The position numbers and the translations under genes are program-made. The notes under the pieces are model-generated. The model had not been told where the DNA came from. It did not search any database and worked only from the letters and a program-made list of their open reading frames with translations. Below, piece after piece: positions 49,593-60,776 of a stretch of DNA of 64,000 nucleotides. How positions within the stretch are numbered: the first letter of the stretch is position 1; every line of letters starts with the position of its first letter. The stretch comes from Salvia splendens (Eukaryota > Streptophyta > Magnoliopsida > Lamiales > Lamiaceae), in NCBI RefSeq assembly GCF_004379255.2, contig NC_056038.1:8408729-8472728 (forward strand). The letters run 5' to 3'.

Positions 49593-50983
49593 TCACTCCT
49601 CGTCGTCCTCGTCGCCAGTCCCGTCGTGCCCGTGGTCGGTCCCGGTTTCACTCACGGGCAGGGATAGCATCCCCATATCGCGCCGCATACTGTCGATGAC
49701 ATCCTTCAGCATCAACTTGTATAAGGGGACAGTCGCTGCATACCACTTCTCCATGGTATGTATCAGGGTCTCATGCTGCTGTATGCGGGCGAGTGAGGGG
49801 AGCTCGGGATCGATCTGGGAATGAGCTGCCGATTGGACCTCGGGGGACCCGCTGGCGCTTCCCCTAGCCATCCGCATCGCGGTCTTTTGCCCAACCGAGC
49901 GACGGCGGCGGGAAGACGATTGAGGGGTCGGGAACTCTGCTTCGGCGTCAAGGAGTTCGTGGGAACCGGCACTGCTGTTGTACTCCCTGGAGGCGTTGAT
50001 CTCCGTCCGCTTCGGCCAGCCAGCTTCAACACCCGAACTAAACTTTGCGGAAGTCTGCAGCACAAGATATACATCTCAATATTTGAATTCCCCGAAACCC
50101 AATTCACTGTCGGGGAACTGTTGATGAGACAGAAGCTTCACATCATCGGCGGACATGCCGCTGGTTGACTTGCGGAGGTTGTTTTGGTAGATGCCGGCAA
50201 ATCGGCTGAGCTGCCTCCTCAGCCGCTCCCACTGTTTCCGGCATTACTATCCATCGTGAGGCTTCTCACCTGACGGTTTGAATTGGAGGTAGCTTTGGCT
50301 AATGCGCCACCACATTCTGTCGATATGCTGGTTAGCCCCGACGTAGGGATTCTCGACTACACTGATCCAGGCCATTGCCAGCGCGACGTACTCCTCTATG
50401 CTCCAGATGGTCCTCTTTCTCCCGCTGGCTTCCTCCCCTCCTCCTCGGCCCCGCCCCACCCTCGTTCCCCGCACGCAAGGACGAGGTAGTGCCCTTGCCC
50501 TTGCCCTTGCCCTTCCTCTCCCCTGCTTCAGCGTCCTCCCTGCCGCCGGTGGCATCTCAGTGGGAGACTCCCTGACCGGAGATAGCCCCAACTCCTCAAA
50601 AGAGAAAGTCTCAATGCCGATGAACTGAGTCTCCAGATGAGTACCCTGGGGGGAATCACCAGACAATAAATCCATGTAGGGGCGATGGACATTGTACCCA
50701 GGTGATTGGGGGACCCCCTGCCTGCTCCCCCCGCAACGGCAAGCATACATTGAATCATCCCGGGCATTTGGGGCATCATCCCCGTCATCGCAGCACTCAT
50801 CCCGAGCATATTGTAGTACCCGGGCATTATCCCCGTCATTTGGGGTTGGGGCATCATCGGCGCCATTCCAGGCATCATCTCGGACATCGGTGCACTTCCG
50901 CCGGCATTTCCCCCAACTCTAACGGGAAAAGTAGGTCTTTGTGACTCGCTCGTGGCGGGGGAATCACTATCGTAGTGCTCCAT
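49593..50983 (-). pseudogene. Harbinger accessory ORF1 (Myb/SANT-like), broken
   Basis: Starts MEHYDSDSPATSESQ at 50983. It has a Met/Pro/Gly-rich leader (MMPGM units), then a frameshift near 50720, then ETQFIGIETFSFEELGL. An RG/RA stretch follows, then the Myb-like WSIEEYVALAMAWISVV with W and L spacing typical of ORF1 proteins. TAG-TAA and a later TGA interrupt before the conserved QWERLRRQLSRFAGIY region and the C-terminal GVEAGWPKRTEINASREYNS. In PIF/Harbinger systems this DNA-binding partner brings the transposase to the element ends and helps its nuclear import. This copy is dead. Confidence 0.85.
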
Positions 50984-51000
50984 TTATCTTCTAAAGAAAT

Positions 51001-51085
51001 GAAAGTAGAGAGAGAGAGAGAGAAACTCGTTAAAACAAGTGGTGTGAATGAAATGAAGTTCAACGAGTCGTATATATAGAGTTTT
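51001..51085 (-). promoter_or_regulatory. Harbinger promoter/5'-UTR block, accessory-ORF copy
   Basis: Minus strand: TATATATA (51071-51078), then CGACTCGTTGAACTTCATTT, then CACCACTTGTTTTAAC and a CT-rich leader to the ATG. It is nearly identical to 35051-35120, which precedes a different protein. Confidence 0.75.
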
Positions 51086-51489
51086 TTTTAAATTAAAAAT
51101 CGGGACGTCCGTCGTGGCACCGCACGGAATGCCGCAGAACTCTGGTGTCCGCAACGCACGTCCGCGTCCGCCTCCCTGCTGCCTAATGGCGGACGTCCCG
51201 CGCGGACTTTCGGCACGCCGGTCGGACGTCCGCATTTGCGGATGCTCTTACCCACTCATTCATTACTTCTTTAATTGTCCTTTTCCTTGTCGGCCCAATG
51301 TGATAAATAAACCAAGTCAATAGTTTCTTAGGCATACAATTGACAATACTATAATTGAATCACTTTTATGAGTGTAACATTTACAAGTTCGTCTAGGTCT
51401 CGTTACCATATCATAAGGGTTGGCCTGAGTATGACATTGATTATCTAAGATATTAATATAATGTTCGGTATAATATTAAATTATACTTC

Positions 51490-53265
51490 TGTAACGCCCG
51501 ACTTTTCCCTATTCCTTTAAGTTGCTTTTGGATTACTGTCGAATTTTTTTTAGCCAACTATCGTTCCGTTTTATTTTGAGAGCCTATGGAATTTATTTTT
51601 TTTAGGAAGCCGAAATTTTAAATAAAGATTCAGTAGAGATCTTCTTCCTCCGTGATAAGATTTCCTTCCTCTGTGATCTGCAATTAAATCACAAATAAAT
51701 TCAAATTTATTCAAAATAAGGAAAAAAAAGAAAAAGAAAATTCGAATCCTCCTCTCCCCCACGTTGAAACCGCTCCTTTCTCCCAGGAATCTCTCTCCCC
51801 ACTCCACAAATCTCTCCAACTTCTCAACCAAATCTTCCTCCTCTAAATTCCTACTCCTCTATAATATTGCTGCTTATTTTCGTTCCTCTCCCTGCAGCAA
51901 ACAGAGGAAGTCTGCAAAATTTCTACTCAAGGTAAGCTAAGTCCTATCGATTCATATCTAAACTTTCTCCTGCTCCAGAGTCTAACATCAAAGTGTTGCT
52001 TTTGGCAGTAATCAAATTCTCCAGCTTCAAGAACCAAACTTTTCAGATCCTTGCTGTGTTGATTCCTCAATTCACAGAGGTAATCTCCTACCCAATTCTA
52101 AACATGAATTATGACATTCTGCTCCATACACATCATTATCCAATCAAATCACACAATCAAAACCAATCGAATCTTTTAAGAATCAAAATCAAACTAAGAA
52201 CGGAAGAAACATACCTTGAATAAGAACCAAGCTCCTCAGTTGATTCGGGTCGTTTCGGGGCTGTTCGGAGTTGTTCGGGGTTGGTTCGGTGATGGACGAT
52301 GGCTGAATTGGCCGACGGCAGCAGCGGGCGCGGCTGAATTGGCTGACGGCAGCAGAGGGCGCGGCTGAATTGGACGCCGGCAGTGACGGCGTGCGACGGA
52401 GCAGCGGCGCGACAGCAGCAGCTCTTCCGGCCGGCGGCGTGAGATGAGTTGGAGGAACGACGGAAAATTTTGGAGGTTGAGAGCTCTGTTTTCTTCGACG
52501 GGAGAGAGAAATAGAGAGAGTTAGGGGAGAGAGGTAGATAGGCAGTGGAGAGGGAGAGAGAAGAGAGAGAACCGAGATGGAGGAAGCAGGAGAATCACTT
52601 GATTTGTGTTTCTTTTGGGGAAAAATTGGAAAGAAGAAGGAGAGGAAAGAGAGAGGCCGACGGGTTGCTGGGGGGAGATGTTTCTTTTTTTTATTTTGGG
52701 CCATTTTGCTTTGGGCCTTGATTGAATAAAATTGGGCCTCATTAATTAGAAGTGGGTGGATTTACTAAATTGATGGGCTCCTTTTAATTGTTGGGCTTTA
52801 GTTTGTAGTTGGTGATATAAGGTGGGGAAATAATTAAACTTGAGGCTTTTAATTAAATCTTTGGGCCGATAATTAATAGTGGCGAATTATTTAATTAATT
52901 CCGGAATATTTCAACGAACGAATAATTATATCCTAAGTCCGAAATAAATATAGTTCGAGGGAAAGTGGTTGCGTTAATTTAATTAATTTTATTAATTTTG
53001 GGGATTTTAATTCGATATCAAGAGGGAAGTTACGAGGAGCCATAGGAGCGATTATTTGCGTAAGCGGCCGAATAAGCGAAAAATTGAGAGAACATGATAA
53101 AAGACTTCAAGTAGAGTGCATGCATTTTATTGATTTAATTGGAAAGTATGTTGATATATGTATTATTTAAATTCTAAAGGTGAGACTTCGCAAGGGAATC
53201 GAGATACCAAAGGGAAGGAAGTGTAGAGAATTAAGCAATTGAGGTGGGCTTTCTTTTTAAATAAG
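51490..53265 (+). repeat. 5' LTR, 3'-truncated
   Basis: Matches the 3' LTR up to TTTTTAAATAAG (53265, equivalent to 56660), then diverges apart from a short AAAGTATATTTT. It carries an extra tandem copy of a GC-rich unit around 52320-52390 that the 3' LTR lacks. Confidence 0.85.
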
Positions 53266-53765
53266 TTGATGCGAAAGTATATTTTAGTTTTGAGTCAAAA
53301 CTTTTACTTTAAAAGTGAGATGTGGCAATTTTAAGAAAGTGTGAAAGAGTTTGACGAAAGCTTTTGTGCCAAAATTTTATGAATGCAAATGTTAAGTGCG
53401 AAAGTGTTTAGCTATGAGATGTGAAAATGTTGTGTGTTTATCTTGTGGTATGAATGACGTTAATTGTGGTAGATGTTGAGATGAGAGATGATGAAGTATG
53501 TGGCGAACATAGAGTGCTTATGTTGTAGGCTAGATTGAATACACGCGAACCGTAGTTTTAAGTTGAGATAATCTATCACTTTCCCGAGTGACAAAAATGA
53601 ACGAGAATCTGAAAGTGTGGGGCGAATCCCTAATTTATCAAAAATACGAGGCAAGGAAAATCGAAGAATGAGAAGAGAAGTCAGTATTATGATGTATGAA
53701 AAGATATGAAAGTGGTGAAGTTGGAATATGAGTAATCGTGCTAACTCGTGTGCCTATGAAACAGA

Positions 53766-54810
53766 ATGCCACCGAGACGTGGACGTGGAGATGGACGTGG
53801 ACGTGGTCCCCGAGTAGGGCGCAATGGGGAGGAACGGTCCGAGGAGAGTGTTGGAAATCAACCCCCGCCACCACCACCACCCCCACCCCCACCTCCACCT
53901 CAAGAAAAAGGATACATCAAGACATTTTTGAAGCAAAACCCCCTACAGTTTGATGGACTTGGAGAGCCACCCAAAGGCAGAGGCCTGGATACGCGCCCTC
54001 GAGCGTATATTCGAGTTTATGGAGTGCACAGATAGGGAACGTCTCGCTTGTGTGACTTTTCAATTAACTGGGCCTGCCGATTTTTGGTGGGATACTAAGC
54101 GAAGAACAATGAACCCCGCACGCCGTGAGGCCCTGACATGGAATGAATTCAAGGAGGAGGTGTACAACAAGTACATTCCCATGAGCTACAGACGGGCAAA
54201 GATAGTTGAGTTCCACACCCTAAAACAAGGAAGCATGACGGTGACGGAGTACGACCGTGCTCTTTGTGAAATGACCCGATATGCACCCGAGTTGGTAGAC
54301 ACAGATGAGAAAATGGCCGAAAAATTTCGTTCTGGTCTTAGACACGAAATAAGGGTAGCCGTGGCCAGCCGTAGAGGAGTTACATACTCCGAGATTTTGA
54401 GTTGCGCTTTAGATGTGGAAGAGGCACTGCCTAAGGATGAGATGGTAGCGAATCCTACACCACCAACACCACATCAACAACATAACTCTCGAGACAAGAG
54501 AAAATGGGATGTGGATAAGGGTCCATATGAAAATAAGAGGCAACAACTTATCCAGACTGCTCCCAATCAGAGGGGTAATTTCCGACCTAGGATTCCTTCA
54601 TGCACTATATGCTTTAGGAACCACCGTGGAGAGTGTAGACTCAAGTTTGATGGATGCTACAACTGTGGTGGAAATGGTCATTTCTCTAGAGATTGCCCAA
54701 GTAAGAATGTTGGAGTAGGTGTAAGGCAAAACGACCAAGGACCACGCCCACAACTTCAAGCAATTCAAGCCGACCCAAGAGGAGACCCAGCTCCACCCCC
54801 AAACCAATAG
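53766..54810 (+). pseudogene. Gypsy gag with a single-base frameshift
   Basis: Starts MPPRRGRGDGRGRG, followed by a run of about 13 prolines. At 53971-53976 an A run appears one base too long, and the frame shifts. The capsid core then reads KAEAWIRALERIFEFMECT, ADFWWDTK and WNEFKEEVYNKY, typical of the retrotrans_gag domain. Two Cys-rich motifs follow, the last being the CCHC knuckle CYNCGGNGHFSRDC (from 54655). A stop at 54808 ends it, with no protease after it. Confidence 0.88.
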
Positions 54811-54929
54811 TAACATTGTGGTTGCGAGGAATACGCTTGAGAATTTGAAGATAAGATGGAGAGTACTAGGAAACGTTTAGTTATATTTTTGCAAATTTCG
54901 GGACGAAATTTTTGTTAAGATGGGTAGAT

Positions 54930-57437
54930 TGTAACGCCCGACTTTTCCCTATTCCTTTAAGTTGCTTTTGGATTACTGTCGAATTTTTTTTAGCCAACTA
55001 TCGTTCCGTTTTATTTTGAGAGCCTATAGAATTTATTTTTTTTAAGAAGCCGAATTTTAAATAAAGATTCAGTAGAGATCTTCTTCCTCCGTGATAAGAT
55101 TTCCTTCCTCCGTGATCTGCAATTAAATCACAAATAAATTCAAATTTATTCAAAATAAGGAAAAAAAAAGAAAAAGAAAATTCGAATCCTCCTCTCCCCC
55201 ACGTTGAAACCGCTCCTCTCTCCCAGGAATCTCTCTCCCCACTCCACAAATCTCTCCAACTTCTCAACCAAATCTTCCTCCTCTAAATTCCTACTCCTCT
55301 ATAATATTGCTGCTTATTTTCGTTCCTCTCCCTGCAGCAAACAGAGGAAGTCTGCAAAATTTCTACTCAAGGTAAGCTAAGTCCTATCGATTCATATCTA
55401 AACTTTCTCCTGCTCCAGAGTCTAACATCAAAGTGTTGCATTTGGCAGTAATCAAATTCTCCAGCTTCAAGAACCAAACTTTTCAGATCCTTGCTGTGTT
55501 GATTCCTCAATTCACAGAGGTAATCTCCTACCCAATTCTAAACATGAATTATCACATTCTACTCCATACACATCATTATCTGATCAAATCACACAATCAA
55601 AACCAATCGAATCTTTTAAGAATCAAAATCAAACTAAGAACGGAAGAAACATACCTTGAATAAGAACCAAGCTCCTCAGTTGATTCGGGTCGTTTCGGGG
55701 CTGTTCGGAGTTGTTCGGGGTTGGTTCGGTGATGGACGATGGCTGAATTGGTCGACGGCAGCAGCGGGCGCGGCTGAATTGGACGGCGTGCGACGGAGCA
55801 GCGGCGCGACAGCAGCAGCTCTTCCGGCCGGCGGCATGAGATGAGTTGGAGGAACGACGGAAAATTTTGGAGGTTGAGAGCTCTGTTTTCTTCGACGGGA
55901 GAGAGAAATAGAGAGAGTTAGGGGAGAGAGGTAGATAGGCAGTGGAGAGGGAGAGAGAAGAGAGAGAACCGAGATGGAGGAAGCAGGAGAATCACTTGAT
56001 TTGTGTTTCTTTTGGGGAAAAATTGGAAAGAAGAAGGAGAGGAAAGAGAGAGGCCGACGGGTTGCTGGGGGGAGATGTTTCTTTTTTTATTTTGGGCCAT
56101 TTTGCTTTGGGCCTTGATTGAATAAAATTGGGCCTCATTAATTAGAAGTGGGTGGATTTACTAAATTGATGGGCTCCTTTTAATTGTTGGGCTTTAGTTT
56201 GTAGTTGGTGATATAAGGTGGGGAAATAATTAAACTTGAGGCTTTTAATTAAATCTTTGGGCCGATAATTAATAGTGGCAAATTATTTAATTAATTCCGG
56301 AATATTTCAACGAACGAATAATTATATCCTAAGTCCGAAATAAATATAGTTCGAGGGAAAGTGGTTGCGTTAATTTAATTAATTTTATTAATTTTGGGGA
56401 TTTTAATTCGATATCAAGAGGGAAGTTACGAGGAGCCATCGGAGCGATTATTGGCGTAAGCAGCCGAATAAGCGAAAAATTGAGAGAACAAGATAAAAGA
56501 CTTCAAGTAGAGTGCATGCATTTTATTGATTTAATTGGAGAGTATGTTGATATATGTATTATTTAAATTCTAAAGGTGAGACTTCGCAAGGAATCGAGAT
56601 ACCAAAGGGAAGGAAGTGTAGAGAATTAAGCAATTGAGGTGGGCTTTCTTTTTAAATAAGGGCAATGCCCAAAGTATATTTTTATGTGAAAATGATATGA
56701 ATATTTGTCATGCCGTGTTTTGTTTTATTCTATGGAACCTATCTGATGTGGCTTTTGCCATCAATGGATAATCGAATTCGGGTCTGTCTAGGGAGTGAGT
56801 CCCTATTCAGGCTAGTGTACACCTATGGAGATCGTGAGCCGTCTTTTGGGTCGGCCGGTCTAGTGACTTGGAATGTGGCCACATTCATTGTCATCAATGG
56901 ATCAGATATGGTAGACATCTATGGGAAAATGACTGATCAGTCGAATTTTACAATGGAAATTATTTTAGTGTCTCGGGCATTTTCAAAGTTAAACCCGAGG
57001 TCACTCAATGGTGGCATGATAAATACTTTTTATAAAATGATTTCGGCATGAGTCCACTGAGTGCATCAAGTACTCAGCCCTGCTTTTCTTTTAAAAATTA
57101 CAGGTTGAGCGTGACGGGTGCGGTGGGTGTTGAGCAAGACCGTTGAAGAAATTAAGTGTTTAGAATGTGTCATGTCTTCACACGTGGCATATTCCTTCTC
57201 TCAAATGCTTCCGCTAAGTAGTTGTCTTTCTTTTGAGTTCTTGTATCGTTGAGGTAATATTCATTTTTGAGTTGTTGAATGTTGATTGTTGAGATACTCT
57301 GATTTTATTCGAGTTATTCCCATTTGTTTCGAGCTATGGTCGAGTTGCGTTGTTTTCCCCTTTCTTTCCCGCTTCTTTAATCCTCCCCTAGTCGCGATCA
57401 ACCGTGTTTTCTATCCTTAGAAAATGCGGGCGTGACA
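54930..57437 (+). repeat. 3' LTR, complete (2508 bp)
   Basis: TGTAACGCCC...GGGCGTGACA. The 56661-57437 part is absent from the 5' copy. A 113-codon frame inside it (56710-57051) is LTR sequence, not a gene I recognise. Confidence 0.88.
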
Positions 57438-57682
57438 ACTTCTCTAGTATAAAATGCTAAACTATATCCTTTAATTTTAAAATATCACTAATGTGATCAG
57501 TTTTATTTAAGTCTAGCAATAAATTAGTAGTATATGTTGTTGTGTCAATGTTTCAGTTATGTATCACACCTAATTGTTGCACACAGTGTAACATAAATTT
57601 ATTATATAACACATTGTGTCATTGCTTTACAAATGTTTTTGTATTATGAAACAAAAAATATAGTAGTACTAGTATAAAGATA

Positions 57683-57902
57683 TTCCCTCCGTCTCTATGT
57701 AGCAGAGGTATTTCTTTTCAGTACGAGATTTAAGAAAAATTGTTTTAAATAAGTTAAGTAAAAGAAGAATAAAGTAGAAAGGAAAATGGTAGAGAGATGA
57801 AGAGAGAGTAAAGTAAGAGATGATAAAGTAATTTTTGTCAAAAAAGGAAATGACTCAATTGGGACAACCTAAAAAAGAATATATACATAGGGATAGATGG
57901 AG
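57683..57902. mobile_element. Stowaway MITE, 220 bp
   Basis: Left end TTCCCTCCGTCTCTATGTA; right end, inverted, CTCCATCTATCCCTATGTA; TA on both sides. It abuts the next Harbinger element. Confidence 0.85.
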
Positions 57903-58397
57903 TATTAGGGCACCCGCAACGCTGTGCCGTTGCGGTTCCTATGCCGTTCCGGCAGAACGGTTCCGCGGCGGCACGCGTTGCAGGCTCCGTTCCGTCGCCA
58001 TTCCGTGCCCATGCCGTTCCTATGCCGTGTCGCGTTCCGTTCCAGAGGAACGCGGAACGAAACGTTCCGCCACGCGCCGAGGCGACGTGGCAGCCTCCCA
58101 TTCGACGCGTGAAGCCCACTCGCTGCCCCGCGAGTGGGCTTCGTCCCAGTGACGCAATAATTCAATTTTTTTAAAAAAAATCGAATTAAAAAAAAAAAAA
58201 TTTTTGCAACGGTAATGTGACCGTTTTTTTATATCCGTTTTGTATTTTTTTTTATTTTTTATTTATTTATTTACTCTATAAATACTCCTATTTCATACTC
58301 ATTTCAATCACAAACACACATCTATTCCTCTCTATTTCCACCCCGATTTTCATCTCAAATCAACTCTGCTTTCCTTCTCCCAAATTTAATCAAACTA

Positions 58398-59153
58398 ATG
58401 GATCCTTTTGAAACAGTGCACGGATTCCCCGGGATGCTCGGCAGCGTCGATTGCATGCACTGGCAATGGAAGAATTGCCCGGTGGCGTGGAATGGGTCCT
58501 ACACGAGCGGCCACAAAGGCACCCACCCAACCGTTATACTTGAGGCCGTTGCCGACTACCGCCTTTGGATCTGGCACGCGTACTTCGGGGTCCCCGGGTC
58601 GAACAACGACGTAAACGTGCTCCACCAGTCCGATCTCTTGACCGAAGTTTTGGATGGTAAAGCGCCGGCCATCAACTTCGTCGCCAACAACCGGCTTTAT
58701 AAAATGGGGTACTATCTCGCCGATGGCATCTACCCGAAGTGGCCTACCTTCGTGAAGACGTGCAGTGGGTCTGCGAACCCAAAGCAGGCTCTTTTTGCGC
58801 AGAAGCAGGAGGCTGCTCGCAAGGATGTGGAGAGGGCGTTCGGGGTTCTCCAAGCGCGCTTCAACATCATCAAAGCCCCGGCTCGTACGTGGTTCATGGA
58901 AAACATGGTCGACATCATGTATACGTGCATAGTCTTGCACAACATGATTGTCCAAGACAAAGGACCCGAGGCGGGAAATTGGTTCGACGACGAATCCCCC
59001 GGAAGCTCAACCGCAAGTAGTCCGCCTCGAAGTGGAGCGCATCCGTCTATACAAGAACGGTTATCTATTCGTGCAAGGACACGCGACTCTAGTGCCCACA
59101 CCCAACTCCAACAGGATCTAATTGAGCACATTTGGGCAAATTTTGGCGGATGA
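58398..59153 (+). CDS. Harbinger DDE transposase lacking the N-terminal DNA-binding part (251 aa, open)
   Basis: Five leader codons (MDPFE) run straight into the catalytic core: VHGFPGMLGSVDCMHWQWKN (first D), YFGVPGSNNDVNVL (second D), RKDVERAFGVLQARF (E), then the conserved MYTCIVLHNMIV and a Ser-rich tail ending IEHIWANFGG. No stop or shift interrupts it. Full-length relatives are about 400 residues, so roughly 150 N-terminal residues are gone. The removed part normally contains the helix-turn-helix region. A clean in-frame deletion between the start codon area and the catalytic domain explains it. The leader, with TATAAATA at 58276-58283, is intact. It might be expressed as a catalytic-domain-only protein, or be an accident of deletion. 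Confidence 0.85.
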   Translation: MDPFETVHGFPGMLGSVDCMHWQWKNCPVAWNGSYTSGHKGTHPTVILEAVADYRLWIWHAYFGVPGSNNDVNVLHQSDLLTEVLDGKAPAINFVANNRLYKMGYYLADGIYPKWPTFVKTCSGSANPKQALFAQKQEAARKDVERAFGVLQARFNIIKAPARTWFMENMVDIMYTCIVLHNMIVQDKGPEAGNWFDDESPGSSTASSPPRSGAHPSIQERLSIRARTRDSSAHTQLQQDLIEHIWANFGG

Positions 59154-59161
59154 AATTATTA

Positions 59162-59345
59162 AAATTGTGTACTTTTATTTTTTTAGGATTTTAATTGTGT
59201 GCTTTTTATTTGTTTAGGATTTTAATTGTGTGCTTTTTATTTTTTTAAGTTTAAGTTGCAAGTTTTTTTAATGTTGTGTGTTTTTTAATAAAGTGTGTTT
59301 GTTTTTTAATAAAGTGTGTTTGTTTTTTAATAAAGTGTGTTTTTT
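59162..59345. repeat. Two short tandem arrays in the Harbinger 3' region
   Basis: About 35-bp units around AATTGTGTGCTTTTTATTT (three copies), then 20-21-bp units around TTTTTTAATAAAGTGTGTTT (three copies). Confidence 0.8.
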
Positions 59346-59839
59346 AATTGAATTTAGTTGGAAATAAAAAAAAATGAAATTGAATGCATAGTAATTTAAG
59401 GAATGGTTAAGGAACGGAGGGTTGCAGGTTCTGTTCCTTAGTTAAGGAATGGAGTAAAAAAAGTACAGTGGGGCCCTCAAATAGTGGTTTAAGAAACGGT
59501 ATAGGAACAACGTTGTGGACGGCCTTATACAAGTGTCTATGTCTTATATATACTCCTTCAGGATTCAGCACTAGAAACAAAGGAGTCGTATGGTATATGC
59601 TCATTGGCCATAGAGCATCATGCAATTATGTTACTTACTACTCCATTAAATAACTACTTTTCGAAAGCAATGCCATAACACAACATGATACTTTATTCAA
59701 CAAATTTAATCCAGCAGGAATCCGACATATTAATCTCATTATTATTTTTATTAAGTAAACAAGAATTTACTAAAGGCTAGAATAACTTTAATAAATTAGA
59801 AAATAGCCGTCGAAAAAGTTATAATACTACTAAATATTA

Positions 59840-60090
59840 CTCCCTCCGTCCCCTAATAGGAGTCGTTGTTTGACCGGGCACGAGTTTTAAGAAATGTAAA
59901 GAAAAGTTGGTTGAAAAAATTAGTGGAATGTGAGACCCACTTTTTTATATTGGTTTTATAATAAAATGTGAGTGGAGTGAGTTAGTGGAATGTGGGACCT
60001 ACTACCATTTATGGTAAAAATAAAGAGTGACTCTTAATGGGGGACGGTCCAAAAAGGAAATTAGCGACTCTTATTCGGGGACGGATGGAG
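59840..60090. mobile_element. Stowaway MITE, 251 bp
   Basis: Left end CTCCCTCCGTCCCCTAATAG; right end, inverted, CTCCATCCGTCCCCGAATAA; TA on both sides. The interior resembles the relic at about 11 kb. The neighbouring 60093-60776 is AT-rich without a gene. Confidence 0.92.
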
Positions 60091-60776
60091 TATTTGACAT
60101 GGGAAAGTGATCAATTTAATTAATTAGCAATCACATATTAAGATCAAATCTTAGCCATTAGATTAGGAGATCTAGTGGTTGAAATAATATCACATGAATT
60201 ATATTTTAAATTTAAAAAATTCTTAAATAAATTTAAATGGAATTAATGTCAATTCTCTCTCATCAAAATTATCTCAAAACTTTAAATTTACGTAACTCTC
60301 TCGATTTAAATTATTTTTTCACAAAAAATATATCAAATTAAAGATAATTTATTAAGGATTCCAACGAGATCTCAATTGCATATGTTCCGATGTTGTTCGG
60401 GTGATGAAATTTGATAAATTATATTTCAATTTTTGTACATGTTGATAAGTAGATTTTATCACAAAATACAAAAAAAATCTCAATATAGTGTATGCAACGT
60501 CTTAATATAGTGTAAGTAAAATATCAATAAAACTGTGTTGATATTTTCTTGTACTTGTGTTGATATTCTCTTGTCATATTGTTGATATTTGTAATACACT
60601 ATGTTGATATAAAAAAACACTCACGAAAATTATCATATGATAACATAATGACAATATTACCCTTTTGTTGATATTTTGTCTACTATTTATTGAAATTTGT
60701 GAGTTTTAATCTCATTCACTCATTTCAAAATCCAAGTGTGTAGATTTAATCTTAGTTTTGGATTATAGAGTTATAA

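Larger units (their letters stand above)
49276..51247 (-). mobile_element. PIF/Harbinger element with accessory (Myb-like) ORF only
   Basis: Ends GAGCATCCACGGTGG and, inverted, GAGCATCCGCAAATG; TTA flanks (49273-49275, 51248-51250). It has the same CCTGCCACGTCATAAGGACA subterminal repeats as the element at 33453. No transposase frame lies inside. Confidence 0.9.
51490..57437 (+). mobile_element. Ty3/gypsy (chromovirus, Tekay-like) element, gag-only and 5'-damaged
   Basis: Both LTRs start TGTAACGCCCGACTTTTCCC and the right one ends GGGCGTGACA. A perfect 5-bp duplication ACTTC flanks the whole (51485-51489, 57438-57442). The inside holds gag only. Just before the 3' LTR, TTTCGGGACGAAATTTTTGT is left over, the usual end of Tekay-type pol regions, so pol was deleted. 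The 5' LTR lacks its last 0.78 kb together with any primer site. Confidence 0.9.
57908..59524 (+). mobile_element. PIF/Harbinger element with shortened transposase
   Basis: Ends GGGCACCCGCAACGCTGTGC and, inverted, GGCCGTCCACAACGTTGTTC; TTA flanks (57905-57907, 59525-59527). One transposase frame, no accessory ORF. Confidence 0.9.

Noticed and set aside
49821..50168. Plus-strand ORF of 115 codons
   Set aside because: Antisense shadow of the Harbinger accessory ORF.
52189..52704. Minus-strand 171-codon ORF in the gypsy 5' LTR
   Set aside because: Low-complexity Ser/Pro/Leu reading of CT-rich LTR sequence; broken to 60 codons in the 3' LTR, so no sign of selection.
56710..57051. Plus-strand 113-codon ORF in the gypsy 3' LTR
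   Set aside because: Lies wholly within LTR sequence of a known style and has no family match I can name.
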